A stretch of DNA of 64,000 nucleotides, taken from positions 339,940 through 403,939 of the forward strand of contig JAHBVJ010000003.1 of NCBI GenBank assembly GCA_019637615.1, given 5' to 3'. The notes beneath the pieces are model-generated. The model had not been told where the DNA came from and did no database searches. It saw nothing but the letters and a program-made list of their open reading frames with translations. Source of the DNA: Anaerolineae bacterium (GTDB lineage Bacteria > Chloroflexota > Anaerolineae > Aggregatilineales > UBA2796). The position numbers were made by a program, and so were the translations under genes. Position 1 is the stretch's first letter. Every line of letters starts with the position of its first letter. Positions 52,950-62,580 of this stretch are shown one piece after another.

Positions 52950-54542
52950 ATGCCCACCCTACATGCAGAAACAATTATCTTTAACGGCACTATCCGCACG
53001 ATGGATGCGGTTCACGCCACCGCCGAAGCAGTCGCCATCGCCAACGGGCGCATTCTCGCGGTAGGCACCCTCGAAGATGTAGAAGCCACCGCCCACGCCA
53101 ACACCAAACGTATCGATCTTGCCGGACGCACGCTCATTCCCGGTTTCAACGATGCCCATGTACACTTGTGGAAAGTCGGCATGTTGCTGACCGTCATGCT
53201 GGATGCGCGCCTCGCCGAGACCCCCACCATCGCCGCCATCGTAACGGCCTTTAAAGCGCGTGCCGCGCAGACGCCAGCGGGACAGTGGATCACCGGACGC
53301 GGCTACAACAATGTCACGTTACCCGAAAGCCGTCATCCCACCCGCCACGATCTCGATCAGGCCAGCACCACGCATCCCATCGTCCTGATTCACACTAGCG
53401 CTCACACCTATGCGTGTAACTCACTAGCGTTGCAATTGGCGGGCATCACGCGCGACACGCCCGATCCCGAAGGTGGGCACATCGAGCGCGACGAGCACGG
53501 CGAACCAACTGGCGTCCTGCATGAAACCGCCATGAATCCCGTCAACAAAGTCCAACCCCCGCCCACTGACGCCGAATTCGAAGCGGCTGTCCTTGCGGCG
53601 GCGAAGTCTTACCTGAAAATGGGCGTCACCAGCATCACCGATCCCGGCGTTAGTCCCGCCCAGCTCGATGTCTACCGCAAACTCGCCAACGAACGCCAGA
53701 TGCCGTTCCGTGCCAATGTCATGGCACGTCGCTATCTGGACGATGGCACCAAAGTCTCGCTGCCGGAGCGTTACGAGGGGAACTGGCTGCGCATTGATAC
53801 CGTCAAACTGTTCGCGGATGGCGGCCTCAGCGCTGGCAACGCTGCTCTCACCGTCAACTACCCCGGACGCAGCGATCCCGGCCTGCTCCGTCACACCGAT
53901 GAGCAGATGAAAACGCTCATTTGGGACATTCACCGTTCCGGCTTGCGGGCGGCAGTTCACGCGGTGGGCGATGCGGCGATTGAGCAGGTCATCGACGCGA
54001 TGGAATTTGCCTCCAAACGGCTCGTCTCGCGCATGAAGCATCGTATCGAGCATTTCGGCCTACCGAGCACCGATCACATGCGCCGCTGTCGTGGTCGCAT
54101 CTCCGTCGTTCCACAGCCGATCTTCATTCACGCGCTCGGCTCGACCTTCCTGAAATACGTCCCCGATTCCCTGATGTCGCGTCTGTATCCGCTCCGCAGC
54201 ATGATCGATGCTGGCCTGACCATCGCTCTCAGTTCGGACGCGCCCGTCGTCCCCGATCCCAATCCGCTGCTCGCGCTGCAATCGGCAGCGCTGCGTCAAA
54301 CAGCGGACGGCACGCCCTTACTCCCGCAGCAAGCCGTCCCGATCACCTTGTCACTGCCGCTTTACACGCTCGGCGGTGCCGTCGTCGCGGGCGAAGATCA
54401 CCTAAAAGGTTCGATCATCCCCGGCAAAGTAGCCGACCTGACCGTGCTGTCGGGCGATCCGCTGCGTGCGCCCGTCGAGCGTCTGACGGACATCAAGGTC
54501 GAAATCACGATGGTCGATGGTCATGTGATGTATTCCGCGTAA
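52950..54542 (+). CDS. amidohydrolase family protein (YtcJ type)
   Basis: 530 residues. The metal-binding beginning GFNDAHVHLWKVG, then ADGGLSAGNAAL, HAVGDAAIEQVIDAME, RIEHFGLP and SSDAPVVPDPNPLLALQSA match YtcJ-type amidohydrolases, which act on amides or carbamates. The C-terminal GSIIPGKVADLTVLSGDPL is the usual last strand. No signal peptide, so cytoplasmic. GAAGG precedes the start by about eight bases. It is divergent from the OSBS/NSAR-like gene and could deacylate the racemised amino acid, an inference from position. Confidence 0.9.
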   Translation: MPTLHAETIIFNGTIRTMDAVHATAEAVAIANGRILAVGTLEDVEATAHANTKRIDLAGRTLIPGFNDAHVHLWKVGMLLTVMLDARLAETPTIAAIVTAFKARAAQTPAGQWITGRGYNNVTLPESRHPTRHDLDQASTTHPIVLIHTSAHTYACNSLALQLAGITRDTPDPEGGHIERDEHGEPTGVLHETAMNPVNKVQPPPTDAEFEAAVLAAAKSYLKMGVTSITDPGVSPAQLDVYRKLANERQMPFRANVMARRYLDDGTKVSLPERYEGNWLRIDTVKLFADGGLSAGNAALTVNYPGRSDPGLLRHTDEQMKTLIWDIHRSGLRAAVHAVGDAAIEQVIDAMEFASKRLVSRMKHRIEHFGLPSTDHMRRCRGRISVVPQPIFIHALGSTFLKYVPDSLMSRLYPLRSMIDAGLTIALSSDAPVVPDPNPLLALQSAALRQTADGTPLLPQQAVPITLSLPLYTLGGAVVAGEDHLKGSIIPGKVADLTVLSGDPLRAPVERLTDIKVEITMVDGHVMYSA

Positions 54543-54557
54543 AGGCTGTTGTGACCG

Positions 54558-55787
54558 ATGCTTCACCGCGATAAACGCTTGCTGCTCTATCTTTTTGTAG
54601 CCTTCCGGCTTATGCTGCTGATCGCCTACCAGCCGTTTCTGCTCAACGGCGTCGAACGCGGGTTGACGGTCTTCGGGGATTTCCAGCACTATTTCAACGT
54701 CGCCTCACTCAGCAGCAGCGGATCGCTCCCCTATCGTGATTACTGGTACGAATTTCCGCCCGTTTTTCCGGCTATCTCGCTCACGGTCTACACGCTGACG
54801 GGCGGGCAAGCGGGCGGCTTCACGGCCTACGCGACGGCGCTTGGCTTGTTCATGATCATCGTCGATGTTGGCAATTTGCTGCTGCTGCAACGCCTCGGCA
54901 CACGGCTGCACAAGGAAGAAACGGGCACGACGCTGGCATGGACGTATGCCCTTCTCGCCGTCCCGCTGGTGTTTTCCATGTGGACGTTCGAGCCGTTGGT
55001 GTGTTTCTTCATCCTGTTAGCCATCACGTGGCTGGTGGAAGGGCAAGATAACCGCGCTGCCGTCGCTATCGCCCTCGGAGCCTTGACCAAGCTCTATCCG
55101 CTGATCCTGCTGGCGGGCGTCTGGCGGATGCGCAAACTAGCCCAAGCCATCCGCGTCACCGTGATCAGCGGGGTGATCACGGCGCTTGGCATCACGGCGA
55201 TGTTATTGTACGGCGGAAAATTTGGCCTGCCGTCGCTCTCGGCGCAGTTCAACAAAGCCTCATATCAAACCGTCTGGGCACTCATCGACGGCAACTACCG
55301 CACGGGCAACTTCGGCCCCATTACTGATCACTTTGTGCCGGAAAAAGCCACTGAACTCTTGGGCAATCCGTCCCGCGTACCGTGGTGGTTGCGCGGCCTG
55401 ATCTTCGGCGCAATCGGCCTGTTCATCTATGCCCGCACCCGCCGCTTCGATGAGCGTGGCTTGGTGGCCTTCGTGAGCGTGACGGTGATCGTCTTCTTCT
55501 TGTGGTCGCAAGGCTGGAGTCCGCAGTGGCAAATGGTGCTCGTGCCGCTGATTCTACTCAATTTCCCGACTCGCAGTGGCGTACTCACGGCGCTCATGCT
55601 GTCGTTGGTGAGCTTCATCGAGTATCCATTGTTGTTCATGCGGACGGGAGACACGGGCGGCGCGATCAGCGGGGCGCAGTTGCCCATCTTCGCCGTCCTG
55701 ATCGCGATCCGCACGCTGATCTTGATCGGCTTGGCGGTAGGCTTGTATCAACTGCTCCGGCAGGAGCGCCGCCCCTCACAAGCTTGA
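54558..55787 (+). CDS. GT87/DUF2029-like membrane glycosyltransferase
   Basis: 409 residues, about ten membrane helices. The N-terminal loop DFQHYFNVASLSSSGSLPYRDYWYEFPPVFPAISL resembles the GT87 (DUF2029) polyprenyl-phosphate mannosyltransferases, with an acidic residue in the first extracytoplasmic loop. GALTKLYPLILLAGVWRMRK is another family stretch. It starts 15 bases after the amidohydrolase. Its stop overlaps the 3' end of the convergent Uma2 gene by 12 bases. Donor and acceptor are unknown. Confidence 0.85.
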   Translation: MLHRDKRLLLYLFVAFRLMLLIAYQPFLLNGVERGLTVFGDFQHYFNVASLSSSGSLPYRDYWYEFPPVFPAISLTVYTLTGGQAGGFTAYATALGLFMIIVDVGNLLLLQRLGTRLHKEETGTTLAWTYALLAVPLVFSMWTFEPLVCFFILLAITWLVEGQDNRAAVAIALGALTKLYPLILLAGVWRMRKLAQAIRVTVISGVITALGITAMLLYGGKFGLPSLSAQFNKASYQTVWALIDGNYRTGNFGPITDHFVPEKATELLGNPSRVPWWLRGLIFGAIGLFIYARTRRFDERGLVAFVSVTVIVFFLWSQGWSPQWQMVLVPLILLNFPTRSGVLTALMLSLVSFIEYPLLFMRTGDTGGAISGAQLPIFAVLIAIRTLILIGLAVGLYQLLRQERRPSQA

Positions 55788-56390
55788 GTCAGGCGACCCG
55801 TCGAACAGCGCATTCACGGCGAACGTGATTCCCGTCAAACACGCGAAGCTGACTTGATCCTGCTCGCCAAACAACTGTGGTTGACCATACGTGTTGGGCT
55901 GATTCAGTGTGTACAGGCTCAACGTGCGCATTTTCGGATCGATGATGGCATATTCCGGCACGCCTGCCCTCTCATACGCCGCCAGCTTGATCTGCGCATC
56001 ATACACCGCGTTTCCCGGCGACATGATCTCCACGATCAGATCGGGCACGCCAAAAATACGCTTATCGTGGATGATCGAGGCATGTTTGTTCAGCACGATC
56101 ACGAAATCAGGCTGCACGGGATCGCATCCCGGCATGATCACCCCAACCGGCGCGACAGCCCACAACCCCAATTTCTTGTCTTCCGCCGGAATGCCAATAT
56201 AGCGGGCTAAACGGGACACAATCCACTGATGGAAAAAGCTAGGCGCTGTGGTCATGTATAATGCTCCATCAATGATTTCGTAGCGGTTGCTGTCATCCGG
56301 CAGCTTTTCCCAATCCGCGTATGTCCACTGTCCCTGTGGTGGGCCAACTAGCGGAGCGACATTCTCAGTCAAAATAGGCAGCGTGATCAT
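55776..56390 (-). CDS. Uma2 family endonuclease
   Basis: 204 residues. The PD-(D/E)xK-type core is visible: NRYEIIDGALYM, VQPDFVIVLNKHAS, GVPDLIVEIMSPGNAVYDAQIKLAAYERAGVPEYAIIDPKMRTL. Uma2 proteins are widespread in cyanobacteria and Chloroflexota and their function is unclear, though a nuclease fold is accepted. Last 12 bases overlap the convergent glycosyltransferase gene. Confidence 0.92.
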   Translation of the reverse strand: MITLPILTENVAPLVGPPQGQWTYADWEKLPDDSNRYEIIDGALYMTTAPSFFHQWIVSRLARYIGIPAEDKKLGLWAVAPVGVIMPGCDPVQPDFVIVLNKHASIIHDKRIFGVPDLIVEIMSPGNAVYDAQIKLAAYERAGVPEYAIIDPKMRTLSLYTLNQPNTYGQPQLFGEQDQVSFACLTGITFAVNALFDGSPDSSL

Positions 56391-56501
56391 GTGCTACAAC
56401 CTCGTCACAATTTCATTGACAATTCTAGTCGAACGTGCCCTACTTGGCGATAATAGCCACACATAGATCGAAGATCAAAGTCCTCATAGAAAGCAATTCT
56501 T

Positions 56502-56960
56502 GTGACTGCCACTAGTGTTCAAAAATCAATCGTAATTGCCGTTCCGCCCGACGCTGTTTACGCCGAGTTGAGCAACCCCCAGAATTTTCTCGGTCTGCAA
56601 CCGCTGGTCATCGAAGTCAGCCCGATCACGCGCGGGCAAGATGCTGATGGCAATACTGTGCTTTCCTATCAAAGCGTGGAATTATTTCGCTTTGGTGGAG
56701 TCATACCGTACCGCAATAGGATCGATGTCAAATCCACCTTGTATCCAGACCGCTTGGCGATGACTTCGCGTGTGAAATCGCAGCCCAACGTGCAGTTGCG
56801 CTTTGATTACCAAATTAGCAGTGTGGAACCGGGCACACGGCTCGATCTATCCATCAGTTTCACCGCGCCGCTCGTCGTGCGGGAGTTTGTACTCTCGCAG
56901 CTCAACACAGCGCAGGATGCCGTGCTAACGAGCCTGAAAGCGCGTTTAGAAGCGCGTTGA
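56502..56960 (+). CDS. SRPBCC (START/Bet v 1-like) family protein
   Basis: 152 residues, GTG start. SIVIAVPPDAVYAELSNPQNFLGLQPL is the usual polyketide-cyclase/SRPBCC opening, followed by a beta-rich ligand-binding cup and the long C-terminal helix LVVREFVLSQLNTAQDAVLTSLKARLEAR. These proteins bind hydrophobic ligands; no specific role can be given. It is separate from its neighbours and ends at a strong hairpin. Confidence 0.85.
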   Translation: MTATSVQKSIVIAVPPDAVYAELSNPQNFLGLQPLVIEVSPITRGQDADGNTVLSYQSVELFRFGGVIPYRNRIDVKSTLYPDRLAMTSRVKSQPNVQLRFDYQISSVEPGTRLDLSISFTAPLVVREFVLSQLNTAQDAVLTSLKARLEAR

Positions 56961-56968
56961 TCGATGAA

Positions 56969-56999
56969 CTAGTCGTAATCGATGAGCGATTACGACTAG
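56969..56999. terminator. bidirectional terminator after the SRPBCC gene
   Basis: CTAGTCGTAATC (56969-56980) pairs perfectly with GATTACGACTAG (56988-56999), 12-bp stem and 7-base loop, between two convergent genes. Confidence 0.75.
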
Positions 57000-57019
57000 G
57001 GTAAATCCGTTTAGCGAAC

Positions 57020-57541
57020 TCACTCGGTCTTGAGCCGCTTTACCCCGACGGGATTACGCAGCGTGTTGAGGACGGGGCAGGAGATGTCTACCGCCTCATG
57101 CATTCGGGCGATTTGGTCGGGAGTGGCGGGCGAGGTGACGGTGGCGCGATAAGTCACATCACGAAGTTGCGGCGGCTGCTCAGACGGTAGACCGATCACA
57201 GGCGCATAATCAAGCGAGGCGGAGATTTCGACTTCGACGTTATCCAGCGGAATATTCAGCAAGACGGCTTGAATCAGATAGGTATGCACAAGGCAGCTTG
57301 CCAGCGCACCAAGCATGAGTTCGGGCGCAGTCGGGCCGAGTGCGTGTCCCGCCAAACCGGGGCCGGAGTCCGTCAGGATGCTAAAATTGCCAACGCGCGT
57401 CGGACGTGCGCCCGTGATGCCCGCCACATGCGAAGAGGCCGTCAACTTGACGACCGACTTTTCTGGCGATGCGGTGTAGTCGGCGTGACGGGCTGCCATC
57501 GCCGTTGTTTTGCGTTCCAAGTATGAATCTAAGGCTGCCAT
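57020..57541 (-). CDS. OsmC family peroxidase-like protein
   Basis: 173 residues. The two redox cysteines are in LGALASCLVHTYLIQA and VDISCPVLNTLRNPVGVKR, as in OsmC/YhfA proteins, which reduce organic peroxides. The start codon overlaps the APH stop by one base (TAATG), so expression is coupled to the upstream gene. It closes the fbp-APH-osmC run. Confidence 0.92.
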   Translation of the reverse strand: MAALDSYLERKTTAMAARHADYTASPEKSVVKLTASSHVAGITGARPTRVGNFSILTDSGPGLAGHALGPTAPELMLGALASCLVHTYLIQAVLLNIPLDNVEVEISASLDYAPVIGLPSEQPPQLRDVTYRATVTSPATPDQIARMHEAVDISCPVLNTLRNPVGVKRLKTE

Positions 57542-58347
57542 TATCCTTGCTCCAAGTATTCCTCATAGTCGTCAATAATGCGTAGTAGCGTCTCGCGCTC
57601 ACCCGCTATGCGCTCTGCCAGCCGTGACGCCGCACTGCACACGATCCATGCAGGCCATTGCTTGTCGATGGCGGGTTGATGTTGTGTATAGCGACGCACG
57701 TATATGGTACTCATCAGATATTGTACTAATCGTTGCACAAAGTCCATTAGCCCCTTGCGTGGAGGCCAGAGCAGAATGTTGATGTAGGTGCGAGCCACAT
57801 CCGCAAACGGATGCCCCTTCGCTGCCGAAATCCAGTCGATCACGACATCGCCGGTCGCGTTGGACAACACATTCAGCATGTGAAAATCGACGTGACAGAC
57901 GCGATCCGAGTCGGGCAAGCGTTGAAAACTGGCGAGGATGTCGGCACGGAGATGGTCAGGGAGATCGGCGGTAGTGATTTCGCGCTGCATCCGTTCGCGC
58001 AAGGATGGCAGTTCCGGCGGCGCGGCGTGCTGATGGATCGCGAAGTGCAGATCGGCCATCCGGCGCGCGATATTGAACAGCGTCCACGGTTTGGCTTCTA
58101 GCTGTTTGCCGAGTTCTTGCCCGTTCACGCGCTCGTAGACAATGCCGAGGCGCTCACCAACCTGCGCAGTTTCGATCATAGCGGGCATCGGCAAACCGAG
58201 TGGCGTCAACTGCTGCGTGATCTTGGCTTCGTAGGCGATCATCTCGTTGGTGAAGCCCTCGCGCGGGAGCTTGATCACGTACTGTTCTCCCTTGCCCCAT
58301 GCGAAAATCTCTGCTGTGCGCCCTAACGCAAGCTGCTGACCCAACAT
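57541..58347 (-). CDS. aminoglycoside phosphotransferase family kinase
   Basis: 268 residues, protein-kinase-like fold. Nucleotide-binding GRTAEIFAWGKGEQYVIKLPREG with conserved Lys, then the catalytic HVDFHMLNVL (HxDxxxxN) and metal-binding VVIDWISAAKGHPFADVART. Related proteins phosphorylate small amines, sugars or lipids; resistance to an antibiotic is not implied. It is 2 bases from the fbp gene and 1 base from osmC. Substrate unknown. Confidence 0.9.
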   Translation of the reverse strand: MLGQQLALGRTAEIFAWGKGEQYVIKLPREGFTNEMIAYEAKITQQLTPLGLPMPAMIETAQVGERLGIVYERVNGQELGKQLEAKPWTLFNIARRMADLHFAIHQHAAPPELPSLRERMQREITTADLPDHLRADILASFQRLPDSDRVCHVDFHMLNVLSNATGDVVIDWISAAKGHPFADVARTYINILLWPPRKGLMDFVQRLVQYLMSTIYVRRYTQHQPAIDKQWPAWIVCSAASRLAERIAGERETLLRIIDDYEEYLEQG

Positions 58348-58349
58348 GA

Positions 58350-59420
58350 TTATTGCTTTCCGTCTCGCTGTGCTTTGTAAGTGGTCATCCAGTCACCGTC
58401 GTTGGTGGCGATAAAGCGCTCGACTTCCTGCACGAGATCGCGGTTGCCGATGAACAGGGGCACCCGTTGATGCAGCGTACGCGGCTTGATCGTCAGGATG
58501 TCTTGTAACCCGTCCGAAGCGTAACCGCCCGCATTCTTCGCGATGAATGACAGTGGATTGCCCTCATAGACGAGGCGCATTTTGCCGCTGATGTTACTCG
58601 GCTTCTGCATATCGCCGGGGTACATAAAAACGCCGCCGTTGACCAGATTGCGATGAAAATCCAGCACCAGCGATCCCGTGTAGCGCGTGTCCACATGCGG
58701 GCGGCTGGGATCGTCCAGCCCTTGCAGCCACTCGATATACTTGCGCACGCCTTCAGGCCAGTAGCGCTGACGGCCTTGGTTCACGCTGTAGTAGCTGGCT
58801 TTGTCGGGGATGGTGATGTTTGGATGGCTGAGGAAAAATTCTCCTAGCGTTTGATCGAGCGTGAAGCCAAACACGCCTTGTCCGGTGGTGTAAACCAGCA
58901 TCGTGCTCGGCCCATACAAGATGTAGCCCGCCGCCGCCAATTTGCTGCCCGGTTGCAGCACGTCTTCGATAGTGCCATAGACGCCGGACGAAATCTTGCG
59001 ATAGATGCCGAAGATCGTCCCGACGCCGACGTTGACATTGATATTGGACGAGCCATCCAACGGATCGAACACGAGCGCGTATTTACCACCGAAATAATCT
59101 TCGGGGATCGGGATCACATCGTCGTGTTCCTCGGAGGCCATGATACACAGCCGTCCGGTCGAATTGCAGATGCGGATGATGGTGCTATCCGCGAACATAT
59201 CCAGCTTTTGCTGCGTTTCGCCGTGGACGTTGATGCTGTCCGCCGAGCCAAGCGCATCGACCAGTGCGGCGTGCGTCACTTCACGGTTGATGTATTTAGC
59301 AGCTAAGGCAATATCGTATAAAAGTCCTGAAAAAATGCCGGATGCTTGAGGGTATAACTTTTGTTGGTCGAGGATGTGCCGTTCAATGGTGATGCGGGAT
59401 GACATGGGCGCTGACCTCAC
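58350..59420 (-). CDS. fbp: fructose-1,6-bisphosphatase, class I
   Basis: 356 residues. FBPase hydrolyses fructose-1,6-bisphosphate in gluconeogenesis. The metal-binding core VFDPLDGSSNINVNVGVGTIFGIYRK (Asp and Glu), MASEEHDDV, YKxL-type end and LVLDFHRNLVNGGVFMYPGDMQKPSNISGKMRLVYEGNPLSF are typical. It is first in an operon with the APH-like kinase and OsmC. An intact, ordinary enzyme. Confidence 0.97.
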   Translation of the reverse strand: MRSAPMSSRITIERHILDQQKLYPQASGIFSGLLYDIALAAKYINREVTHAALVDALGSADSINVHGETQQKLDMFADSTIIRICNSTGRLCIMASEEHDDVIPIPEDYFGGKYALVFDPLDGSSNINVNVGVGTIFGIYRKISSGVYGTIEDVLQPGSKLAAAGYILYGPSTMLVYTTGQGVFGFTLDQTLGEFFLSHPNITIPDKASYYSVNQGRQRYWPEGVRKYIEWLQGLDDPSRPHVDTRYTGSLVLDFHRNLVNGGVFMYPGDMQKPSNISGKMRLVYEGNPLSFIAKNAGGYASDGLQDILTIKPRTLHQRVPLFIGNRDLVQEVERFIATNDGDWMTTYKAQRDGKQ

Positions 59421-59517
59421 TAGATAATACGAAGTGCTTAGTCCTTAGTAAATCCTAAGTCCGTTCACACTTGTTGCTCAATTATCAGCGCCCGACCTTA
59501 CAATCGCCAATCAGTGA

Positions 59518-61065
59518 TCAGGATTTCTTCAACTGGTCATAGCGCAGCAAAAAATTCGGCTCGATCACGATTCCCTGCACATTCTCATGAGCGATCAAGG
59601 TTTGCTGATTCTGCCAGAGCGGGACGGCCACCACATCTTGCAGCGCCAACGTCTGCACCTGCTGATACAGCGCGGATTGTGCAGAGGGTTCAGCGGTAGC
59701 GGCTTGCTTGAGTAAGGTATCGATCTCGGCATTCTGGTAATGTGCGCCCGCTGCCAATCGACCGTCACTCGCCAGCAAAGGCTGCAAGTAAGCATACGGA
59801 TGTGGTACCAGCGGACTCCAACCGACGATGATCGATTTGAACTGACCGCGCTCGATCTGGTTAAGGAACGTCTTGGGTTCGGTATCGAATACGCCCAGAA
59901 TGTAGGTGCGCTGGCGTTGCAGGTTGGAATTCAGCACGCTGATGCCCTCGGCATACAGATCGCCGTACAGCAGTCGCGAATATTGCATCGAGCTGTTGAT
60001 CTGGTTGTAACGTGTAAACTTGCCCGACGCGAGCACTTCTGCGGCTTTGTCAAAGTCGTAGGCGGGATAGGCGGGCGCGTCCGCCTCTAGCTGCGACGGC
60101 ACCAGACTGTACAACGCCTCCGCCATGCCTTGCATCCCAACCTTGACGGCACGTTCCCGATCAAACATGTACGCGGTGCCTTGCCGTGCGATCAAGTTAT
60201 TGAACGGTTTTTGCGTCACATCGATCAATAGATAAAACGACTGCAAACCGGGCGCGTTCTCTTGGCGAAGTCCAGATGTCCTGAGCGCGAGATCGGTATC
60301 CTCGTCGGGAAGGCCACGCCATGCCAGATCGACATCGCCGTTGATCAGCGCCACCCGCAGATCGGCGGGATAGTCGAAGTGGGTGATGGTGATCATCGCC
60401 GTTTGGGGCGCGTCTCCTTTCCACGCAGGATCGGCGGTCAGGGTGATAGATTTGCTCGGCTCGAAGTGTTCCACCTTGTAAATGCCGTTGCTGATGAACG
60501 TAGTGGGCGTGTTGTTGAAGGCGTTCGCCGTGTACAAACTCGGCGGCAGCGGCGCGAAGATGGGCAGCGCCACCAACTGCTCGATGAACGGAATCGGCTT
60601 GACGAGTTCCAGCGTCAGGGTGTTTGTGCTGACATCCGCCGAAACCGCCTTCACGTACTGCGCGACGATTTTGCCACCACGTCCGCTCAACGTAAGCGTG
60701 CGGTTGATCGTGTCCGCAAAGGTCTGCGCCGTGATCGGCGTGCCATCGTTGAAAGCCGCGTCGGGGCGGATGACGAAGCTGTGTGTCAAACCGTCTTCGC
60801 TGGCGGTGTGCTGGCTGGCGAGCGCGAGTTCGTACTCAACCGTGCCGACTTTCTGTCGTGTTAAGCCCGTGAACAGATGCGACATGACTTCCCACGTGAA
60901 GACATCGCCCGCGTCAGCAGGATCGAGTGTCGCCAGTTTCTCCACCGTCCCAATCACGATCCCTGCCGTCTGCGCCCGCGCCGATCCAAGTGCGGGCAGC
61001 GTCAGCCCGACCACGATCAATAAACAGATTAGCCCTCTGCGTAGGGGATTTCCGGTCGCTTGCAT
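59518..61065 (-). CDS. ABC transporter substrate-binding protein, family 5 (peptide/nickel type)
   Basis: About 515 residues: signal sequence (MQATGNPLRRGLICLLIVVG, cleavage near ARA) and a family 5 binding domain, with the opening VEKLATLDPADAGDVFTWEVMSHLFTGLTRQ and HSFVIRPDAAFNDGTPITAQTFADTINR. The frame extends upstream to 61122, but the ATG at 61065 has GGAG seven bases before it. No permease or ATPase of this system is adjacent; an orphan binding protein. Ligand is unknown (peptide-like or other). Confidence 0.9.
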   Translation of the reverse strand: MQATGNPLRRGLICLLIVVGLTLPALGSARAQTAGIVIGTVEKLATLDPADAGDVFTWEVMSHLFTGLTRQKVGTVEYELALASQHTASEDGLTHSFVIRPDAAFNDGTPITAQTFADTINRTLTLSGRGGKIVAQYVKAVSADVSTNTLTLELVKPIPFIEQLVALPIFAPLPPSLYTANAFNNTPTTFISNGIYKVEHFEPSKSITLTADPAWKGDAPQTAMITITHFDYPADLRVALINGDVDLAWRGLPDEDTDLALRTSGLRQENAPGLQSFYLLIDVTQKPFNNLIARQGTAYMFDRERAVKVGMQGMAEALYSLVPSQLEADAPAYPAYDFDKAAEVLASGKFTRYNQINSSMQYSRLLYGDLYAEGISVLNSNLQRQRTYILGVFDTEPKTFLNQIERGQFKSIIVGWSPLVPHPYAYLQPLLASDGRLAAGAHYQNAEIDTLLKQAATAEPSAQSALYQQVQTLALQDVVAVPLWQNQQTLIAHENVQGIVIEPNFLLRYDQLKKS

Positions 61066-61191
61066 ACCAGTACTCCAATTACATGCGCTTTTTGTTAAGA
61101 GAGAATAAGATAGATGTGACATGCTGTTAACATTCCATCGCTACAGTGTGTCGCGGTTATCACACCTTTCCTCGTATGGAGGCATTCGAAC

Positions 61192-62493
61192 ATGTTAAAT
61201 AAGCGATTCCGCCTAGTGGTCATGTTGACCTTGACCATTGCCTTATTCGCCAGCTATTTTGCCAAAGTTTCCGCGCAAAGCAATGTCGTGGAACTCAATT
61301 TTTACTATCCGACCGCTGTTGGCGGCGCGATCTCGCAGCTTTTTGATAAATATGCTGCCGAGTTCACCGCTGCCAATCCCGACATCAAGATCAATTCGAC
61401 CTACGTCGGTGGCTATGACGACATTTATAAGGCCGTCCAAACCCAGATCTCCGGCGGCGGTGCTGGCCCCGATGTGGCGATCTTCTTGGCGGCTGACCTG
61501 TATTCGCTCATCGACAATGACTATATCGTGCCGATGACCGATTTCATCAAGAATACCCCCGATGGCGACAAATACGTTGACGATTTCTATCCCGCCTTCC
61601 TCGCCAACGCGACGGATGCTGGCGTGTTGTGGGCGATGCCCTTCCAGCGCAGCACGCCCGTGTTGTACTACAACAAGGACATGTTCAAGGAAGCTGGTCT
61701 CGATCCAGACAAAGCGCCTGAGACATGGCAGGATATGCTCGACTATGCCAAGAAGCTGACCAAGGCCGACGGTAGCCGTTGGGGTCTGATGATCCCGTCC
61801 GATGGCTTCCCGTACTGGCTGTTCCAGGGCTTCGCCATCAGCAACGGGCAAAACCTCGTTGGTGATGAAGCCAACAAGGTCTATTTCAACACACCCTCGA
61901 CGGTGGAAGCGCTGCAATTCTTCGTTGACCTCGCCAACAAAGACGGCGTGATGCCCAAGGGGATCATCAAGTGGGGCGATACGCCAACCGCCTTCAACGC
62001 GGGTCAGGTCGCCATGATTTACCACACCACGGGCAGCCTCACCAACATCCTCGCCAATGCCAAGTTCGATGTCGGCGTCGGCTTCCTGCCTAAGGGCAAG
62101 GCTGGCTACGGCGCACCGACGGGTGGTGGCAACCTGTACATCCTCAAGAATTCCTCGCCGGAAAAGCAAGCCGCCGCGTGGAAATGGATTCAATTCCTGA
62201 CCTCGCCGGAAAAACAGGCCGATTGGACGGTCAACACGGGCTACATCGCCGCGCGTAAATCCGCATGGGAAGTCGAGGCGCTGAAGAATCTGGTGGCCGA
62301 AAAGCCGCAGTATGCCGTCGCGCGCGACCAGCTAGAGTTCGCGGGCAAGGAACTCTCCACGCATTCGGGTCTGGAAGTTCGGCAAACCTTCGGCAAGGCC
62401 GTCGCGGCTGCGCTGACGGAGGAAAAGACCGTCCAGCAAGCGTTGGACGACGCACAATCCGATGCCGAGAAGCTCCTCGCGGACTTCCAGTAA
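61192..62493 (+). CDS. sugar ABC transporter substrate-binding protein (UgpB/CUT1 type)
   Basis: 433 residues with a signal peptide (about 1-29). A family 1 binding protein: LNFYYPTAVGGAISQLFDKYAAEFTAANPDIKI, DVAIFLAADLYSLI, PFQRSTPVLYYNKDMFKEAGLDPDKAPETWQDML, MTFxAGQVAMIYHTTGSL and GYGAPTGGGNLYI. GGAGG six bases or so before the ATG. It is divergent from the family 5 protein and followed by a hairpin and a permease gene. Ligand: a sugar or glycerol-3-phosphate, unproved. Confidence 0.92.
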   Translation: MLNKRFRLVVMLTLTIALFASYFAKVSAQSNVVELNFYYPTAVGGAISQLFDKYAAEFTAANPDIKINSTYVGGYDDIYKAVQTQISGGGAGPDVAIFLAADLYSLIDNDYIVPMTDFIKNTPDGDKYVDDFYPAFLANATDAGVLWAMPFQRSTPVLYYNKDMFKEAGLDPDKAPETWQDMLDYAKKLTKADGSRWGLMIPSDGFPYWLFQGFAISNGQNLVGDEANKVYFNTPSTVEALQFFVDLANKDGVMPKGIIKWGDTPTAFNAGQVAMIYHTTGSLTNILANAKFDVGVGFLPKGKAGYGAPTGGGNLYILKNSSPEKQAAAWKWIQFLTSPEKQADWTVNTGYIAARKSAWEVEALKNLVAEKPQYAVARDQLEFAGKELSTHSGLEVRQTFGKAVAAALTEEKTVQQALDDAQSDAEKLLADFQ

Positions 62494-62517
62494 AAACCGC
62501 GAATAGTGTGCTATTGT

Positions 62518-62542
62518 TGGGGCAGGCCGTTGGTCTGCCCCA
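62518..62542 (+). terminator. stem-loop between binding protein and permease
   Basis: TGGGGCAG (62518-62525) pairs with CTGCCCCA (62535-62542), loop of 9 bases, followed by TTTTA. It may end most transcripts after the binding protein and let some continue into the permease. Confidence 0.7.
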
Positions 62543-62580
62543 TTTTATAGAACGAACCTTGGACTCTGGTGCAAACGCCT

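Noticed and set aside
61243..62193. 316-residue open frame opposite the UgpB-type protein
   Set aside because: Fully inside a clear binding-protein gene, no ribosome-binding site or domain.
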